DNA from: Brevibacillus dissolubilis
GTDB lineage: Bacteria; Bacillota; Bacilli; Brevibacillales; Brevibacillaceae
Length of the DNA stretch: 64,000 nucleotides
NCBI RefSeq assembly: GCF_006170445.1
Contig: NZ_VCNA01000002.1
Coordinates: 186,001 to 250,000, forward strand
Direction of reading: 5' to 3'
Positions 40,137 through 49,446 of the stretch are shown here, one piece after another. How positions within the stretch are numbered: position 1 is the first letter of the stretch; the number at the start of each line of letters is the position of its first letter. The position numbers and the translations under genes are program-made. The notes below the pieces were generated by a model. That model saw nothing but the letters and a program-made list of their open reading frames with translations. It was not told the origin of the DNA and ran no database searches.

Positions 40137-41519
40137 TTATGGACGCTTGAACTTCGCTCGCTTGATGAACTGCCCTGCTCCTTTTTGACCGACGAACTGC
40201 TTGTCGCGAATGACGAACTCCCCGCGTGAGAGCACGGTGACAGGCTCACCGTGCACCTTCATGCCTTCAAACGGATTGTAGTCTACATTCATATGATGAG
40301 ACTCGACAGACAGCGTACGCTCGATTCGTGGGTCAAAGATCACGATGTCCGCGTCTGAGCCGATGGCGATGGTGCCTTTTTTCGGGAACATGCCGAACAG
40401 CTTGGCGGTCTTGGTGGAGGTGATGTCGACGAACTGGTTGAGGCTGATTCGACCTTGATGGACACCCTCGGAGTACAGTACGGTAAAACGGTCCTCGATC
40501 AGCGGGCCACCGTTGGGAATCTTGGTGAAGTCGCCGCGTCCCAGCTCTTTTTGTTCAGCAAAATGGAACGAGCATTGGTCCGAGCCGACGGTTTGCAGAA
40601 TGCCACTCTTCAGGGCGCTCCAGAGGACTTCTTGGTTCCACTTTTCGCGGAGCGGCGGAGACCAGACGTACTTGGCCCCTTCAAAATCCGGTTTTTCTAA
40701 GTACGTGATATCAAGGGCGAGGTATTGCGGGCAGGTCTCGCCGTAGATTTGCCAGCCTTTTTCGCGTGCTTCGGCGATTCTCTGTACCGCCTCGGCGCAG
40801 GAGACGTGTACGACATAGAGTTGGGCATCTGCGAGGGCGGTCAGGGCGATGGCGCGGCCTGTCGCTTCCCCCTCTGCGGTCGGCGGGCGGGTTAAGGCGT
40901 GGTAGATTGGATCGACGTTGCCTTCTGCCAAGGCTTTTTTGGTCAGGTAGTCGATGACATCACCGTTCTCGGCGTGGACTTGGACGAGTGCGCCCAGCTC
41001 TTTGGCCCGGATCAGGGTTTTGAACAGGGTCTCGTCGTCGGCTTGGAAGACGTTTTTGTAGGCCATGAAGACCTTCAGTGACGTGACGCCCTGCTCGACG
41101 ACATCTTGCAGTTGTTCGAGGATCTGGTCAGTGGTCTCAGCAATCATCAGGTGAAAGCCATAGTCGATACAGGCCTTGCCCTCTGCTTTGGCATGCCAGA
41201 GCGTGAGCGCCTCCTGCAGGGACTGGCCCTTGGACGTCAGGCAAAAGTCGATGATCGTCGTCGTCCCGCCGAATGCCGCTGCACGCGTGCCTGTTTCAAA
41301 ATCGTCTGCTGTGACAGTTCCGCCAAACGGCATGTCGAGATGGGTGTGGGGGTCGATTCCGCCGGGGAACACATAACATCCTGTCGCATCGATTACCTCG
41401 ACGCCTTGGGCATCAATCGATTCCCCGATGGCGATGACGCGTTCTCCTTCGATCAAAATGTCGGCTTGGTAGGTGTCGGACGCGGTGACGACGGTGCCGC
41501 CGCGTATGAGCTTGGTCAT
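40137..41519 (-). CDS. hydA: Dihydropyrimidinase / D-hydantoinase
   Basis: 460 residues of the cyclic amidohydrolase superfamily. DPHTHLD (56-62) supplies two metal-binding histidines, the Lys in SLKVFMAYK (near 148) is the one carboxylated in this family, and VQVHAENG, YVVHVS and GSDQC supply the remaining metal and base residues. It opens dihydrouracil or dihydrothymine to the N-carbamoyl-beta-amino acid. It follows preA by 18 nt and precedes the ureidopropionase by 15 nt. All binuclear-centre residues appear present, so an active enzyme is expected. Confidence 0.95.
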   Translation of the reverse strand: MTKLIRGGTVVTASDTYQADILIEGERVIAIGESIDAQGVEVIDATGCYVFPGGIDPHTHLDMPFGGTVTADDFETGTRAAAFGGTTTIIDFCLTSKGQSLQEALTLWHAKAEGKACIDYGFHLMIAETTDQILEQLQDVVEQGVTSLKVFMAYKNVFQADDETLFKTLIRAKELGALVQVHAENGDVIDYLTKKALAEGNVDPIYHALTRPPTAEGEATGRAIALTALADAQLYVVHVSCAEAVQRIAEAREKGWQIYGETCPQYLALDITYLEKPDFEGAKYVWSPPLREKWNQEVLWSALKSGILQTVGSDQCSFHFAEQKELGRGDFTKIPNGGPLIEDRFTVLYSEGVHQGRISLNQFVDITSTKTAKLFGMFPKKGTIAIGSDADIVIFDPRIERTLSVESHHMNVDYNPFEGMKVHGEPVTVLSRGEFVIRDKQFVGQKGAGQFIKRAKFKRP

Positions 41520-41537
41520 GGGGCATAACCTCCGATC

Positions 41538-42791
41538 TTAGTTTTTTGCCTGACGCTGGTTCCACGTAAGTGACGCCTCATCTGTCGGAATTTCAACCAT
41601 AGTGATCGCGCCTTCGACCGGGCATACGATGGAACAGAGATTGCAACCGACACAGTCGTCTTCGCGGACAACAGGTACGGTCTTGCCGCTCAGTGTGCTT
41701 GTCACGAGGTCGATACTTTGGTGAGACGTATCCTCGCAGGCGATATAGCACTTGTTACAGTTAATACAGATCTCCTCGTTGACACGGGCGGCCACCTTGT
41801 AGTTGAGGTTGAGATTGCCCCAGTCGGAGTAGGTGTGAACCGCTTTGCCGACGATGTCCTGGACGGAGGCGATGCCTTTTTGATCGAGGTAGTTGTTGAG
41901 ACCATCGATCATGTCCTCGACAATGCGGAAGCCATGATGCATCGCGGCTGTGCAGACCTGTACGCCAGATGCGCCCATCAGCAAAAATTCCACGGCATCC
42001 TTCCATGTACTGATGCCGCCGATGCCAGAGATCGGGATACCTACCAATGGGTCGCGGGCGCACTCCGCTACCATGTTGAGTGCGATCGGTTTGACAGCAG
42101 GGCCGCAGTAACCGCCGTGTGCCCCTTTGCCGTCTACATGTGGGATCGGCAGCCATGCGTCCAGATCGACGCCGATTAGACTGTTGATCGTATTGATCAT
42201 CGAGACGGCATCTGCACCGCCCTGTCTTGCTGCCCTCGCGGTAAAACGGATGTCGGTGATGTTGGGTGTCAACTTAACGATGACAGGTGTCTGTGCCACC
42301 TCTTTGACCCATTCGGTCTGCTGGCGGACCATGTCAGGCTGCTGCCCGACCGCAGAGCCCATGCCCCGCTCGGCCATCCCGTGCGGACAGCCGAAGTTAA
42401 GCTCCAGTCCGTCAACACCTGCGGCTTCGGTGGCTTTGACGAGCTCGTGCCATTTCTCCCGGTTGGGCTCCATCATGAGTGAGCCGATGATCGTATGGTT
42501 GGGGAAGCGTTTTTTGGTCTCTTCGATCTCGCGCAGGTTCACCTCCAGCGGACGGTCGGTGATCAGCTCGATGTTGTTGAGCCCAAGCACCCGCTGGCTT
42601 CCCAGATGAAGCGCGGCATAGCGGGAAGAGACGTTCATGATCGGATCGCCCAGCGTTTTCCAGACGGCACCGCCCCAGCCCGCTTCGAATGCGCGCTGAA
42701 CCTGATACCCGGAGTTGGTCGGGGGAGCCGATGCCAGCCAAAACGGGTTGGGTGATGTGATTCCTGCCAAATTGATACGCAGATCAGCCAT
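41538..42791 (-). CDS. preA: NAD(P)-dependent dihydropyrimidine dehydrogenase, PreA-type subunit
   Basis: 417 residues. A dihydroorotate-dehydrogenase-like FMN barrel (1-320) carries the catalytic Cys near 134 in NFGCPHG. The C-terminal ferredoxin domain has two 4Fe-4S motifs: CINCNKCYIACED near 347 and CVGCNLCSIVCP near 380. With PreT it reduces uracil and thymine to their 5,6-dihydro forms. Encoded 12 nt after preT in the same operon, as in the Escherichia coli preTA pair and the fused mammalian DPYD. Confidence 0.95.
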   Translation of the reverse strand: MADLRINLAGITSPNPFWLASAPPTNSGYQVQRAFEAGWGGAVWKTLGDPIMNVSSRYAALHLGSQRVLGLNNIELITDRPLEVNLREIEETKKRFPNHTIIGSLMMEPNREKWHELVKATEAAGVDGLELNFGCPHGMAERGMGSAVGQQPDMVRQQTEWVKEVAQTPVIVKLTPNITDIRFTARAARQGGADAVSMINTINSLIGVDLDAWLPIPHVDGKGAHGGYCGPAVKPIALNMVAECARDPLVGIPISGIGGISTWKDAVEFLLMGASGVQVCTAAMHHGFRIVEDMIDGLNNYLDQKGIASVQDIVGKAVHTYSDWGNLNLNYKVAARVNEEICINCNKCYIACEDTSHQSIDLVTSTLSGKTVPVVREDDCVGCNLCSIVCPVEGAITMVEIPTDEASLTWNQRQAKN

Positions 42792-42803
42792 CGCTACTCC
42801 TCC

Positions 42804-44180
42804 TTACCTTTCCTTTTTAGAAGTGACTGCGTGAATCTCGTGTGCGACCCGCTTGCCTTGCTGGGCGGCGTCGACGACCATCGCATCTGTCTTGCCACCG
42901 CCAAAGATGAAGTCACCTGCGGCAAATACCTTCGGATGCGAGGTGCGGTATGAATTCTCCGACAGTACGGGGATGCCGTGGTGATGGGCGATGTCGAAGG
43001 CTTCGAGCAGCTGGGTGTGGCGCTTCTGCCCGATTGCTTTGATCACATAGTCGACGGGGATGGTGTATTCACTGCCGGGGATCGGGACGGGGCTTTTTCT
43101 ACCTTTATGATCAGGCTCGCCCAGCTCCATGCGGGTCAGCTCGATGGCAATCACCCGTCCGTTCTCCCCGATGATCCGCTTGGGTGCGACCAGCCAGCGG
43201 AATTCTACTCCGTCCTGCTTGGCGAATTCGTACTCGAAATCATAGGCGGTCATCTCTTTGTCCGTGCGGCGGTAGAGCATCTGTACCTGTGCCGCGCCCA
43301 GCCGCTTGGAACAGGTGGCCGCGTCGATTGCCGTGTTGCCCGCTCCGATTACGGCGACCGTTTTGCCGAGCAAGGCATCGCTCAAAGGCTTGGTCTTGGT
43401 ATCCTCGACAAAAGCAATCGCATCCAGCACACCGTCCAGCTCCTCGCCGGGGATGCCCAGCATCGGCACAGACGACATCCCCACCGCAAGCACGACTGAA
43501 TCATACGTGTCGATCAGCTCTTGTGCGGTGATGTCTTCTCCGACGCGCACGCCATAACGGAACTGCACGCCAAGCGACTCGACCTGCTCCACCTCCCAGA
43601 GCGGGATCTCCTGCGGCAGTCGGAATGAGACGATGCCGTAGGTGTTCAGCCCGCCGCCTTTTGGCTTGGCTTCATAGACGGTCACCTCATGTCCGAGACA
43701 GGCCAGCTCGCGAGCCGCTGATAATCCGGCTGGGCCTGCGCCGATGATCGCTACTTTGTTGTTGATTTTTTCTGTTTCTGGCGGTGCGGTGAAAAGGCTG
43801 ACACGGTTGGTGATGGCCCAATCCGTGGCATGGCGCTGCAGTCTGCCGATCATGATCGGCTGGGAGGCCGCCTCTCCGTTGAGCACACATGCCCCCTCGC
43901 ACAGCTCAGATGTAGGACAGACGCGGGAGCAGCTCGCGCCGACGGGATTGGCGTCCATGATCGTTTTGGCGGAGCCGTACAGATTGCCTGTGGCGATTTT
44001 TTGGATAAAAGAAGGGATATCGATTCCGGTCGGACATGCTTTGATACACGGAGCGTCGTAGCAGTATAGACAGCGGTTGGCTTCGTCAATGGCTTCCTTC
44101 GGCTTGAGCGCAGGTACGACCTCGGCAAAATGACGGCTCAAGTCTGTGAGCGGGATCGTCCCGCTTTTTTTGTCAGTCAT
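42804..44180 (-). CDS. preT: NAD(P)-dependent dihydropyrimidine dehydrogenase, PreT-type FAD/Fe-S subunit
   Basis: 458 residues. N-terminal Fe-S motifs near 37-50 (CLYCYDAPC) and 83-97 (CSRVCPTSELCEGAC), an FAD-binding GAGPAGLSAA near 146 and a nucleotide-binding GAGNTAIDAA near 281. It passes electrons from NAD(P)H to the PreA subunit. Glutamate synthase small subunits share this fold, but adjacency to preA and the pyrimidine genes settles the assignment. It lies 54 nt downstream of the aminotransferase gene. Confidence 0.94.
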   Translation of the reverse strand: MTDKKSGTIPLTDLSRHFAEVVPALKPKEAIDEANRCLYCYDAPCIKACPTGIDIPSFIQKIATGNLYGSAKTIMDANPVGASCSRVCPTSELCEGACVLNGEAASQPIMIGRLQRHATDWAITNRVSLFTAPPETEKINNKVAIIGAGPAGLSAARELACLGHEVTVYEAKPKGGGLNTYGIVSFRLPQEIPLWEVEQVESLGVQFRYGVRVGEDITAQELIDTYDSVVLAVGMSSVPMLGIPGEELDGVLDAIAFVEDTKTKPLSDALLGKTVAVIGAGNTAIDAATCSKRLGAAQVQMLYRRTDKEMTAYDFEYEFAKQDGVEFRWLVAPKRIIGENGRVIAIELTRMELGEPDHKGRKSPVPIPGSEYTIPVDYVIKAIGQKRHTQLLEAFDIAHHHGIPVLSENSYRTSHPKVFAAGDFIFGGGKTDAMVVDAAQQGKRVAHEIHAVTSKKER

Positions 44181-44234
44181 CCGGTTACCCCCTTTGTGCT
44201 TTCAAATGTGGTCGCGAGTTGCGGTTAGACCGCC

Positions 44235-45614
44235 CTACTGCCCAAGCGTATCGAATGCTTCCTTTACAACCCGCAGGATGAATGCCAAGTCTTCCTCCGT
44301 GGTCGTTAACGGTGGTGAAAGGGTCAAAATATTCTGATATCCAGGAATGGTATCTCCATTTTTCCCGATGATCAGCCCGCCCTTTTTGCACTCCCCGATG
44401 ACGTGTGCCACCTTATCCGGCGCGGCAGGCTGTTTGGTCGTCCGGTCTTCTACCATCTCGATGCCGCACAGGAAGCCGAAGCTGCGGATGTCCCCCACGT
44501 TCGGATGAGACTCGATCGCTTGCAGTCCTTGGCGAAGTGCTGCGCCCATCTTTTCCGCGCGTTCGATCAAGGCTTCCTCCTCGATCAGCTCCATATTGCG
44601 GATCGCCACAGCGCAGGCGGTTGGATTGCCGCCGAAGGTGTTGATATGGCGGAAATGCTGGTTGGTGCCCGGCTCGTTGAATCGGTCGGCGATCTCGGCG
44701 CGGACAGCGGTGGCGGAGAGTGGCAGGTAGGCACTGGTAATCCCTTTTGCCATCGTCACGATGTCTGGCTTCACACCAAAATTCTGATGCCCGAATCTGC
44801 GCCCGGAGCGGCCCACTCCGCAGATGACCTCGTCGACGATCAAGAGGACACCGTGCTTGTCACAGATTTCCCGGACTTTAGGCAGGTACTCAGGCGGCGG
44901 CACGATCACGCCACCCCCGGTGATCGCCGGCTCCATGATCACGCCCGCGACGGTCTCGGCTCCCTCCCAGTTGATCACCTCATCATAGACGCTGGCACAT
45001 TCGAGCGAACAGCTGCCATAGGTCTTGCCAAACGGACAGCGGTAGCAATAAGGCGGTGCGACATGCTGAAAGCCGGGTGCGAGCGGTTCGTATTTTTGCT
45101 TGCGGACGGATTGACCGCTGGCGGCAAGCGAGCCCATCGTATTGCCATGATAGGCGCGGTGACGGGAAATGAATTTGTAGCGTCCCGGCTGCCCGTTCTG
45201 ATGATGGTACTGGCGGGCGATCTTAAATGCCGTCTCGTTGGCCTCCGAACCGCTGTTGGAGAAGAACACGCGGTACTCATCACCCAGCCACTCGCTGATC
45301 TTCTCCGCCAGCTTAATCGCCGGGACATGGCTTTGGGTCAGCGGAAAATAAGCGAGCGACTTCATCTGCTGATACGCCACCTCTGCCAGCTCAACGCGAC
45401 CGTACCCGATATTGACGCACCACAGTCCTGACATGCCGTCGAGATAGCGGTTGCCGTCGACATCGGTGATCCACGAGCCTTTGGCCTCTTGGACGATCAT
45501 TGGGTTTGGGTTATACGGGGACATGTGATGCCAGAGATGGGTTCGGTCGGCTTGCAACAGCTCCTCTTTTTCCGAACGGGGGGTCTGCTGGAGCTGTATT
45601 TCTTCGTTGCTCAT
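44235..45614 (-). CDS. Class III omega-aminotransferase (beta-alanine:pyruvate type)
   Basis: 459 residues with PLP-enzyme features: DEVICGVGRSG motif and the Schiff-base Lys near 288 (TMAKGITSAYLPL). In this operon it would move the amino group of beta-alanine (or 3-aminoisobutyrate) to pyruvate or 2-oxoglutarate, giving malonate semialdehyde (or methylmalonate semialdehyde). The start ATG has AAAGGAGG at good spacing; the aldehyde dehydrogenase gene ends 39 nt upstream. Amino acceptor cannot be told from sequence. Confidence 0.92.
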   Translation of the reverse strand: MSNEEIQLQQTPRSEKEELLQADRTHLWHHMSPYNPNPMIVQEAKGSWITDVDGNRYLDGMSGLWCVNIGYGRVELAEVAYQQMKSLAYFPLTQSHVPAIKLAEKISEWLGDEYRVFFSNSGSEANETAFKIARQYHHQNGQPGRYKFISRHRAYHGNTMGSLAASGQSVRKQKYEPLAPGFQHVAPPYCYRCPFGKTYGSCSLECASVYDEVINWEGAETVAGVIMEPAITGGGVIVPPPEYLPKVREICDKHGVLLIVDEVICGVGRSGRRFGHQNFGVKPDIVTMAKGITSAYLPLSATAVRAEIADRFNEPGTNQHFRHINTFGGNPTACAVAIRNMELIEEEALIERAEKMGAALRQGLQAIESHPNVGDIRSFGFLCGIEMVEDRTTKQPAAPDKVAHVIGECKKGGLIIGKNGDTIPGYQNILTLSPPLTTTEEDLAFILRVVKEAFDTLGQ

Positions 45615-45653
45615 GAAAAGAACCTCCTTTTGAATTGGGAGTGACGTTCACTA

Positions 45654-47165
45654 TTACTTTACAAACTTCTGCTGGGACCCGATATTCAGATCGCCATCGT
45701 CAAACCAGCGGGAGGTGACGGTCTTCTTTTTGGTGAAGAATTCGACTCCGTCCCGGCCATTGGCATGCAGGTCGCCGTAGAACGACTCCTTCCAGCCGGA
45801 AAAGGCGAAAAAGCCAAGCGGCGCAGGTACACCCACATTGATCCCGACCATCCCTGCCTCAACGCGCTGTGCGAACTCACGCCCCAACCGTCCGTTGCCG
45901 GTATAGATGCAGGCTCCATTGCCAAAGCGGGAGCGGCGGATCGTCTCCAGCCCTTCCTCAAAATTAGCCACCCGAACCACACTCAGCACCGGCGCAAAAA
46001 TCTCCTCCCGCACGATCACCATCTCCGGTGTCGCCCCGTCAAAGATCGTCGGGCCGAGGAAATAACCCTGAGCCTGCTCTGCCGCCGCATCCTGACGACC
46101 GTCCCGCACAAGTGATGCTCCGAGTGCGACACCTTGTTCGATGTAGCCATGCACCCGTTCGAGATGGGACGCACGGATCACCGGGCCTAGGTCTACGTTT
46201 TGCTCCAGACCGTTGCCGATTTTCAGCAGGTTGGATTCTTCTACCAGATGCTGGATGAAGGTATCTGCCACGTCCTCGACCACTACCGCCACGCTTGCCG
46301 CCATACAGCGTTCGCCCGCACAACCGAATGCAGAGGAGACGATGGTTTTCGCGGCCCGGCGCAGGTCGGCGTCGCCCATGACGAGGTGGTGGTTTTTGGC
46401 TCCGGCGAGTGCCTGCACCCGTTTGCCGTTGGCGGATGCGGTTTTGTAGACATGCTCTGCCACTGGCTGTGAGCCGACGAACGACACGGCTTTTACATCG
46501 GGGTGCTCCAGCAGTCCGTTGACCACATCATGGGCGCCGTTGACCACATTGAACACGCCGTCTGGGAGTCCTGCTTTTTTTAACAGCTCGACAATCCGCA
46601 GACAGGAGAGCGGTGTGCGTTCTGACGGTTTGAGCACAAACGTATTGCCTGCCGTAATCGCAATCGGGTACATCCACATCGGCACCATCAGTGGGAAGTT
46701 GAACGGCGTGATCCCCGCCACGACGCCAAGCGGAAAACGCAGGACCTGACAATCAATCTCGGTGGCGATATTGGGCAGATTCTCCCCCATCAACAGCGTC
46801 GGCATCCCTGCGGCGAACTCCACCATCTCGATCCCGCGCAGCACCTCGGCACGGGCTTCTGGGAGGTTTTTCCCATTTTCCAGCGTGATCATCTCAGCCA
46901 ATTCATCCTGATGGGCAAACAGAAGATTCTGAAAACGGAACATCACCCGCGCCCGATCGACAACAGGTGTCTGGCTCCAAGCGGGAAAAGCAGCTTTGGC
47001 AGCCTGGACAGCGGCATCCACCTCTGCCCTGGTGGAGAGCGGCACGCGGGAGATCACCTCGCCCGTCGCTGGATTGGGAATCTCCTCATAGCGGCTGGTC
47101 TCTGAGTCTACCCATGCTCCGCCGATATAATTTTTCAGCTGTTTCGTCACATGGTCGGTTTTCAA
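45654..47165 (-). CDS. mmsA: CoA-acylating malonate/methylmalonate-semialdehyde dehydrogenase
   Basis: 503 residues from TTG. It has the MMSDH form of the aldehyde dehydrogenase fold: catalytic Cys near 287 in GCAGERCMA, PFNFPLMVPMWM substrate region, and FAFSGWKESFYGDLHANG near the end, which is diagnostic of the CoA-dependent subfamily. It would turn (methyl)malonate semialdehyde into acetyl-CoA or propionyl-CoA. First gene of the operon. TTG at 47163-47165 is chosen because AGGGGG lies nine bases upstream and the product then begins like other MmsA proteins; an in-frame ATG at 47210 has no ribosome site. Confidence 0.92.
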   Translation of the reverse strand: MKTDHVTKQLKNYIGGAWVDSETSRYEEIPNPATGEVISRVPLSTRAEVDAAVQAAKAAFPAWSQTPVVDRARVMFRFQNLLFAHQDELAEMITLENGKNLPEARAEVLRGIEMVEFAAGMPTLLMGENLPNIATEIDCQVLRFPLGVVAGITPFNFPLMVPMWMYPIAITAGNTFVLKPSERTPLSCLRIVELLKKAGLPDGVFNVVNGAHDVVNGLLEHPDVKAVSFVGSQPVAEHVYKTASANGKRVQALAGAKNHHLVMGDADLRRAAKTIVSSAFGCAGERCMAASVAVVVEDVADTFIQHLVEESNLLKIGNGLEQNVDLGPVIRASHLERVHGYIEQGVALGASLVRDGRQDAAAEQAQGYFLGPTIFDGATPEMVIVREEIFAPVLSVVRVANFEEGLETIRRSRFGNGACIYTGNGRLGREFAQRVEAGMVGINVGVPAPLGFFAFSGWKESFYGDLHANGRDGVEFFTKKKTVTSRWFDDGDLNIGSQQKFVK

Positions 47166-47246
47166 GTGTTTCGTTCCCCCTTGCCTAACAAAAATGGTAA
47201 GATTCTTCATTCTATTTCGGACAACTGAATATCATTAAGCACGGTC

Positions 47247-47275
47247 TGTCAGGTTTTTCACGGGAACCCCTGACA
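47247..47275. promoter_or_regulatory. Inverted repeat in the divergent regulator/operon promoter region, candidate operator
   Basis: TGTCAGG at 47247-47253 and CCTGACA at 47269-47275 form a perfect 7-bp dyad with a 15-bp spacer, a centre-to-centre spacing of two helical turns. It sits 31 bp before the regulator start and 82 bp before the aldehyde dehydrogenase start, in a 140-bp intergenic stretch. A regulator binding site is the natural reading but is not proven. Confidence 0.5.
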
Positions 47276-47305
47276 CATTGTCAAGGCAGAGGGAGGGATC
47301 ACGGC

Positions 47306-49183
47306 ATGAACAAAGGATGGATGCTGACGGTGGATGATGTGCTGAAGCGGTCTTATTGTGAGCAGGCGGAGGTGGTGGCGGGAGATCGGGGGCTGGGGAA
47401 GCCTGTCCGGTGGGTGCATGTGGTGGAGGTGGGTGAGGAGCTGGCTTTTTTGACGGGGGGTGAGTTGGTGTTGGTGGATGGGACGTTGGAGGGGGCATCG
47501 GGTGGGTATCGCGCAGGCGGTGATGGTCGGGACGGTGGTCTGGGATTTCTTCGGAATGATGGGCATGGGAATGATCCTATGAATAATCCGGTGAATGACA
47601 TTGTTTTTGGGTGCGATGCGGATATGAGTCCGATTCTCTACTTTTTACAAAAGCTGATTACGTGCGGGGCTTCGGGTGTCTGTATCCGGCTTGGTGAGCG
47701 GGATATGGAATCATCGGTTTTTGCGTCACTTATGCCGGAAGTCATCATCTCCAATGCTGTCCGCGATCTGGCAAACCGCCACCAATTTCCCTTGATTGTT
47801 TTACGTGATGGTACCCCATCTCTTTTCTCTACAATCACCCGCGACCTGCACGAAACGCTCCTCCACCTGCACACCCAGCGGCTTCGTGACGCGGAAAGCT
47901 ACTCTCGCGGCTTACAGCGGCTTGCCCTTGAGGCTCAGGAGCTTTCGCGCTTGCTGCGGTATTTTCAGGAGGCGGTTCATTTGCAGACTTGTTTTTTGCC
48001 GTTGGACGGCGCTCCGGTCTATGTGCCGAGTATGCCGCAGACCGTGCAGCACGAGCTGACACAACTCCTCCACTCCCCCCTGCTGACTTCCCCGATCCTT
48101 CCCGCCGAACACGGCCGCATCCCGATCTCCGAGCGAAAAGAACTGTTGTACCAGCCGATTCAAGCGATGGGACATGTACTCGGCTATCTCGTCGTCGTGC
48201 TGTTCGAGCGTGAACCCGATGAGTTCCTGCACCTGACCCTCGATTCGACTGCATCCGCAATGGCCCATCTGTTGCTCCGCTCTCTTTTGCTAGAGGAACA
48301 AACTCTGAGTCAGCAAGACCAGATGCTAGACGAACTGCTGCGGGGTCATGTCCCTGAAGAAGAGACCGCCCGCACGCTGCTTGGTGTGAAGCCTCACGAA
48401 CTGAATCCGCCTGTTTATGTAGTGGCTGTCATCGAATTGGAGCGCGGACGAGATACAACCCGTTATGAAGGAGAGATCGAGTCACGAAGCGAACAGCTTC
48501 TGGCGATGGTGCGGACGGTATTGTCGCGACGCGGGTTCCGTGTGTTTCTGCGCCGTCAGGGTGAGCGGTTGCACCTGCTTTTGCTGGATTCCGATCTTGC
48601 ATCTGCCAACCATCAGCCATACGATCACAATCATTCCACCGATCATCACCGTCACCGTTTTGAACCGATCCTGACCGAACTGGAACGCACCTTCCACAAA
48701 GCGTATGGTCTCGACACCACTGTCCGCTTCGGCATCAGCCGCGCCTCCATCCGCTACACCGAAATCAGCCGCCGCCTGCAAGAAGCAGAACAAGCCCTGC
48801 GCTACGGTAACCTCGGCAAAAATCCCGAGCAATCTGAGTACCCAGGTAGTCCGTTTTTTGAAGATTTAGGCTATTTACGTCTGATCCTTGCCACCTCCCC
48901 ATCCATGGTATTAGAAGAGTTCGTAGAAGACTACCTCGGCCCCCTCCTCCGCTATGAGCAAAAACACAGCCACCATCAGCTCCTCTTGACCCTCCAGACC
49001 TTCCTATCCCATATCGATTCCAAGCTCGAAACCGCTGAACGGCTTTATATCAGTAGACAAACCCTCTACCAACGCTTAGAAAAAATCCGTGAGCTGCTCG
49101 GCGACGGCTATCTGGAGCCGGAGCGAAGGCTCTGCATCGAAATCGCGCTACGTACCCATCAGTGGTTGAATAACTTCAACTAA
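47306..49183 (+). CDS. PucR-family transcriptional regulator of pyrimidine degradation
   Basis: 625 residues, somewhat longer than the roughly 500-550 usual for the family. An N-terminal PucR-type ligand-sensing domain (1-150), a central GGDEF-like CdaR/PucR segment, and a C-terminal helix-turn-helix (near 571-600, ETAERLYISRQTLYQRL) are recognisable. It is divergent from the pyrimidine operon, so activation by a pathway intermediate is likely. The N-terminal domain has an unusual Gly/Asn/Asp-rich insertion near residues 60-100, and the matching DNA is biased toward G on the plus strand. ATG has GGGAGGG at nine bases. Confidence 0.9.
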   Translation: MNKGWMLTVDDVLKRSYCEQAEVVAGDRGLGKPVRWVHVVEVGEELAFLTGGELVLVDGTLEGASGGYRAGGDGRDGGLGFLRNDGHGNDPMNNPVNDIVFGCDADMSPILYFLQKLITCGASGVCIRLGERDMESSVFASLMPEVIISNAVRDLANRHQFPLIVLRDGTPSLFSTITRDLHETLLHLHTQRLRDAESYSRGLQRLALEAQELSRLLRYFQEAVHLQTCFLPLDGAPVYVPSMPQTVQHELTQLLHSPLLTSPILPAEHGRIPISERKELLYQPIQAMGHVLGYLVVVLFEREPDEFLHLTLDSTASAMAHLLLRSLLLEEQTLSQQDQMLDELLRGHVPEEETARTLLGVKPHELNPPVYVVAVIELERGRDTTRYEGEIESRSEQLLAMVRTVLSRRGFRVFLRRQGERLHLLLLDSDLASANHQPYDHNHSTDHHRHRFEPILTELERTFHKAYGLDTTVRFGISRASIRYTEISRRLQEAEQALRYGNLGKNPEQSEYPGSPFFEDLGYLRLILATSPSMVLEEFVEDYLGPLLRYEQKHSHHQLLLTLQTFLSHIDSKLETAERLYISRQTLYQRLEKIRELLGDGYLEPERRLCIEIALRTHQWLNNFN

Positions 49184-49277
49184 GCCCCCCACCATCTTTC
49201 TACCTTTTATATGAATAAATCTTTTCATCCCCCATTCCCTCCCCGGCGTCCTTTTTATCTTTTCCTCCCAACCCGGC

Positions 49278-49367
49278 AGAGAGCGAGAGGATCATCTGTT
49301 TGTAAGGCGACCGGCCGAACAAAGTGAGGGAAAGGCAACTGGAAAACAGATGATCCTCTCGCTCTCT
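49278..49367. repeat. 24-bp perfect inverted repeat with 42-nt loop
   Basis: Arms 49278-49301 and 49344-49367 are exact reverse complements over 24 bases and stop abruptly on both sides. There is no T run after either arm, so it is not a standard intrinsic terminator. It fills the space between the convergent regulator gene and rnpB terminator; the remaining bases of 49184-49390 are pyrimidine-rich and hold no gene I would support. Confidence 0.85.
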
Positions 49368-49390
49368 CCCCTCCCCCCTCTTCCGAGGGG

Positions 49391-49433
49391 AAAAAGAAAA
49401 AGGCCGCCGATCTCTATCGATCGACAGCCTTTT
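49391..49433 (-). terminator. Rho-independent terminator of rnpB
   Basis: Fifteen consecutive pairs (two of them G-U) between 49419-49433 and 49398-49412 with a six-base loop, followed on the minus strand by T residues. It begins 14 nt after the last base of RNase P RNA helix P1. Confidence 0.88.
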
Positions 49434-49446
49434 ATTCCTAAACACT

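Noticed and set aside
49278-49367. Reading the 24-bp inverted repeat as a terminator
   Set aside because: Neither side has a T run, the loop is 42 nt and a proper terminator for rnpB lies right next to it.
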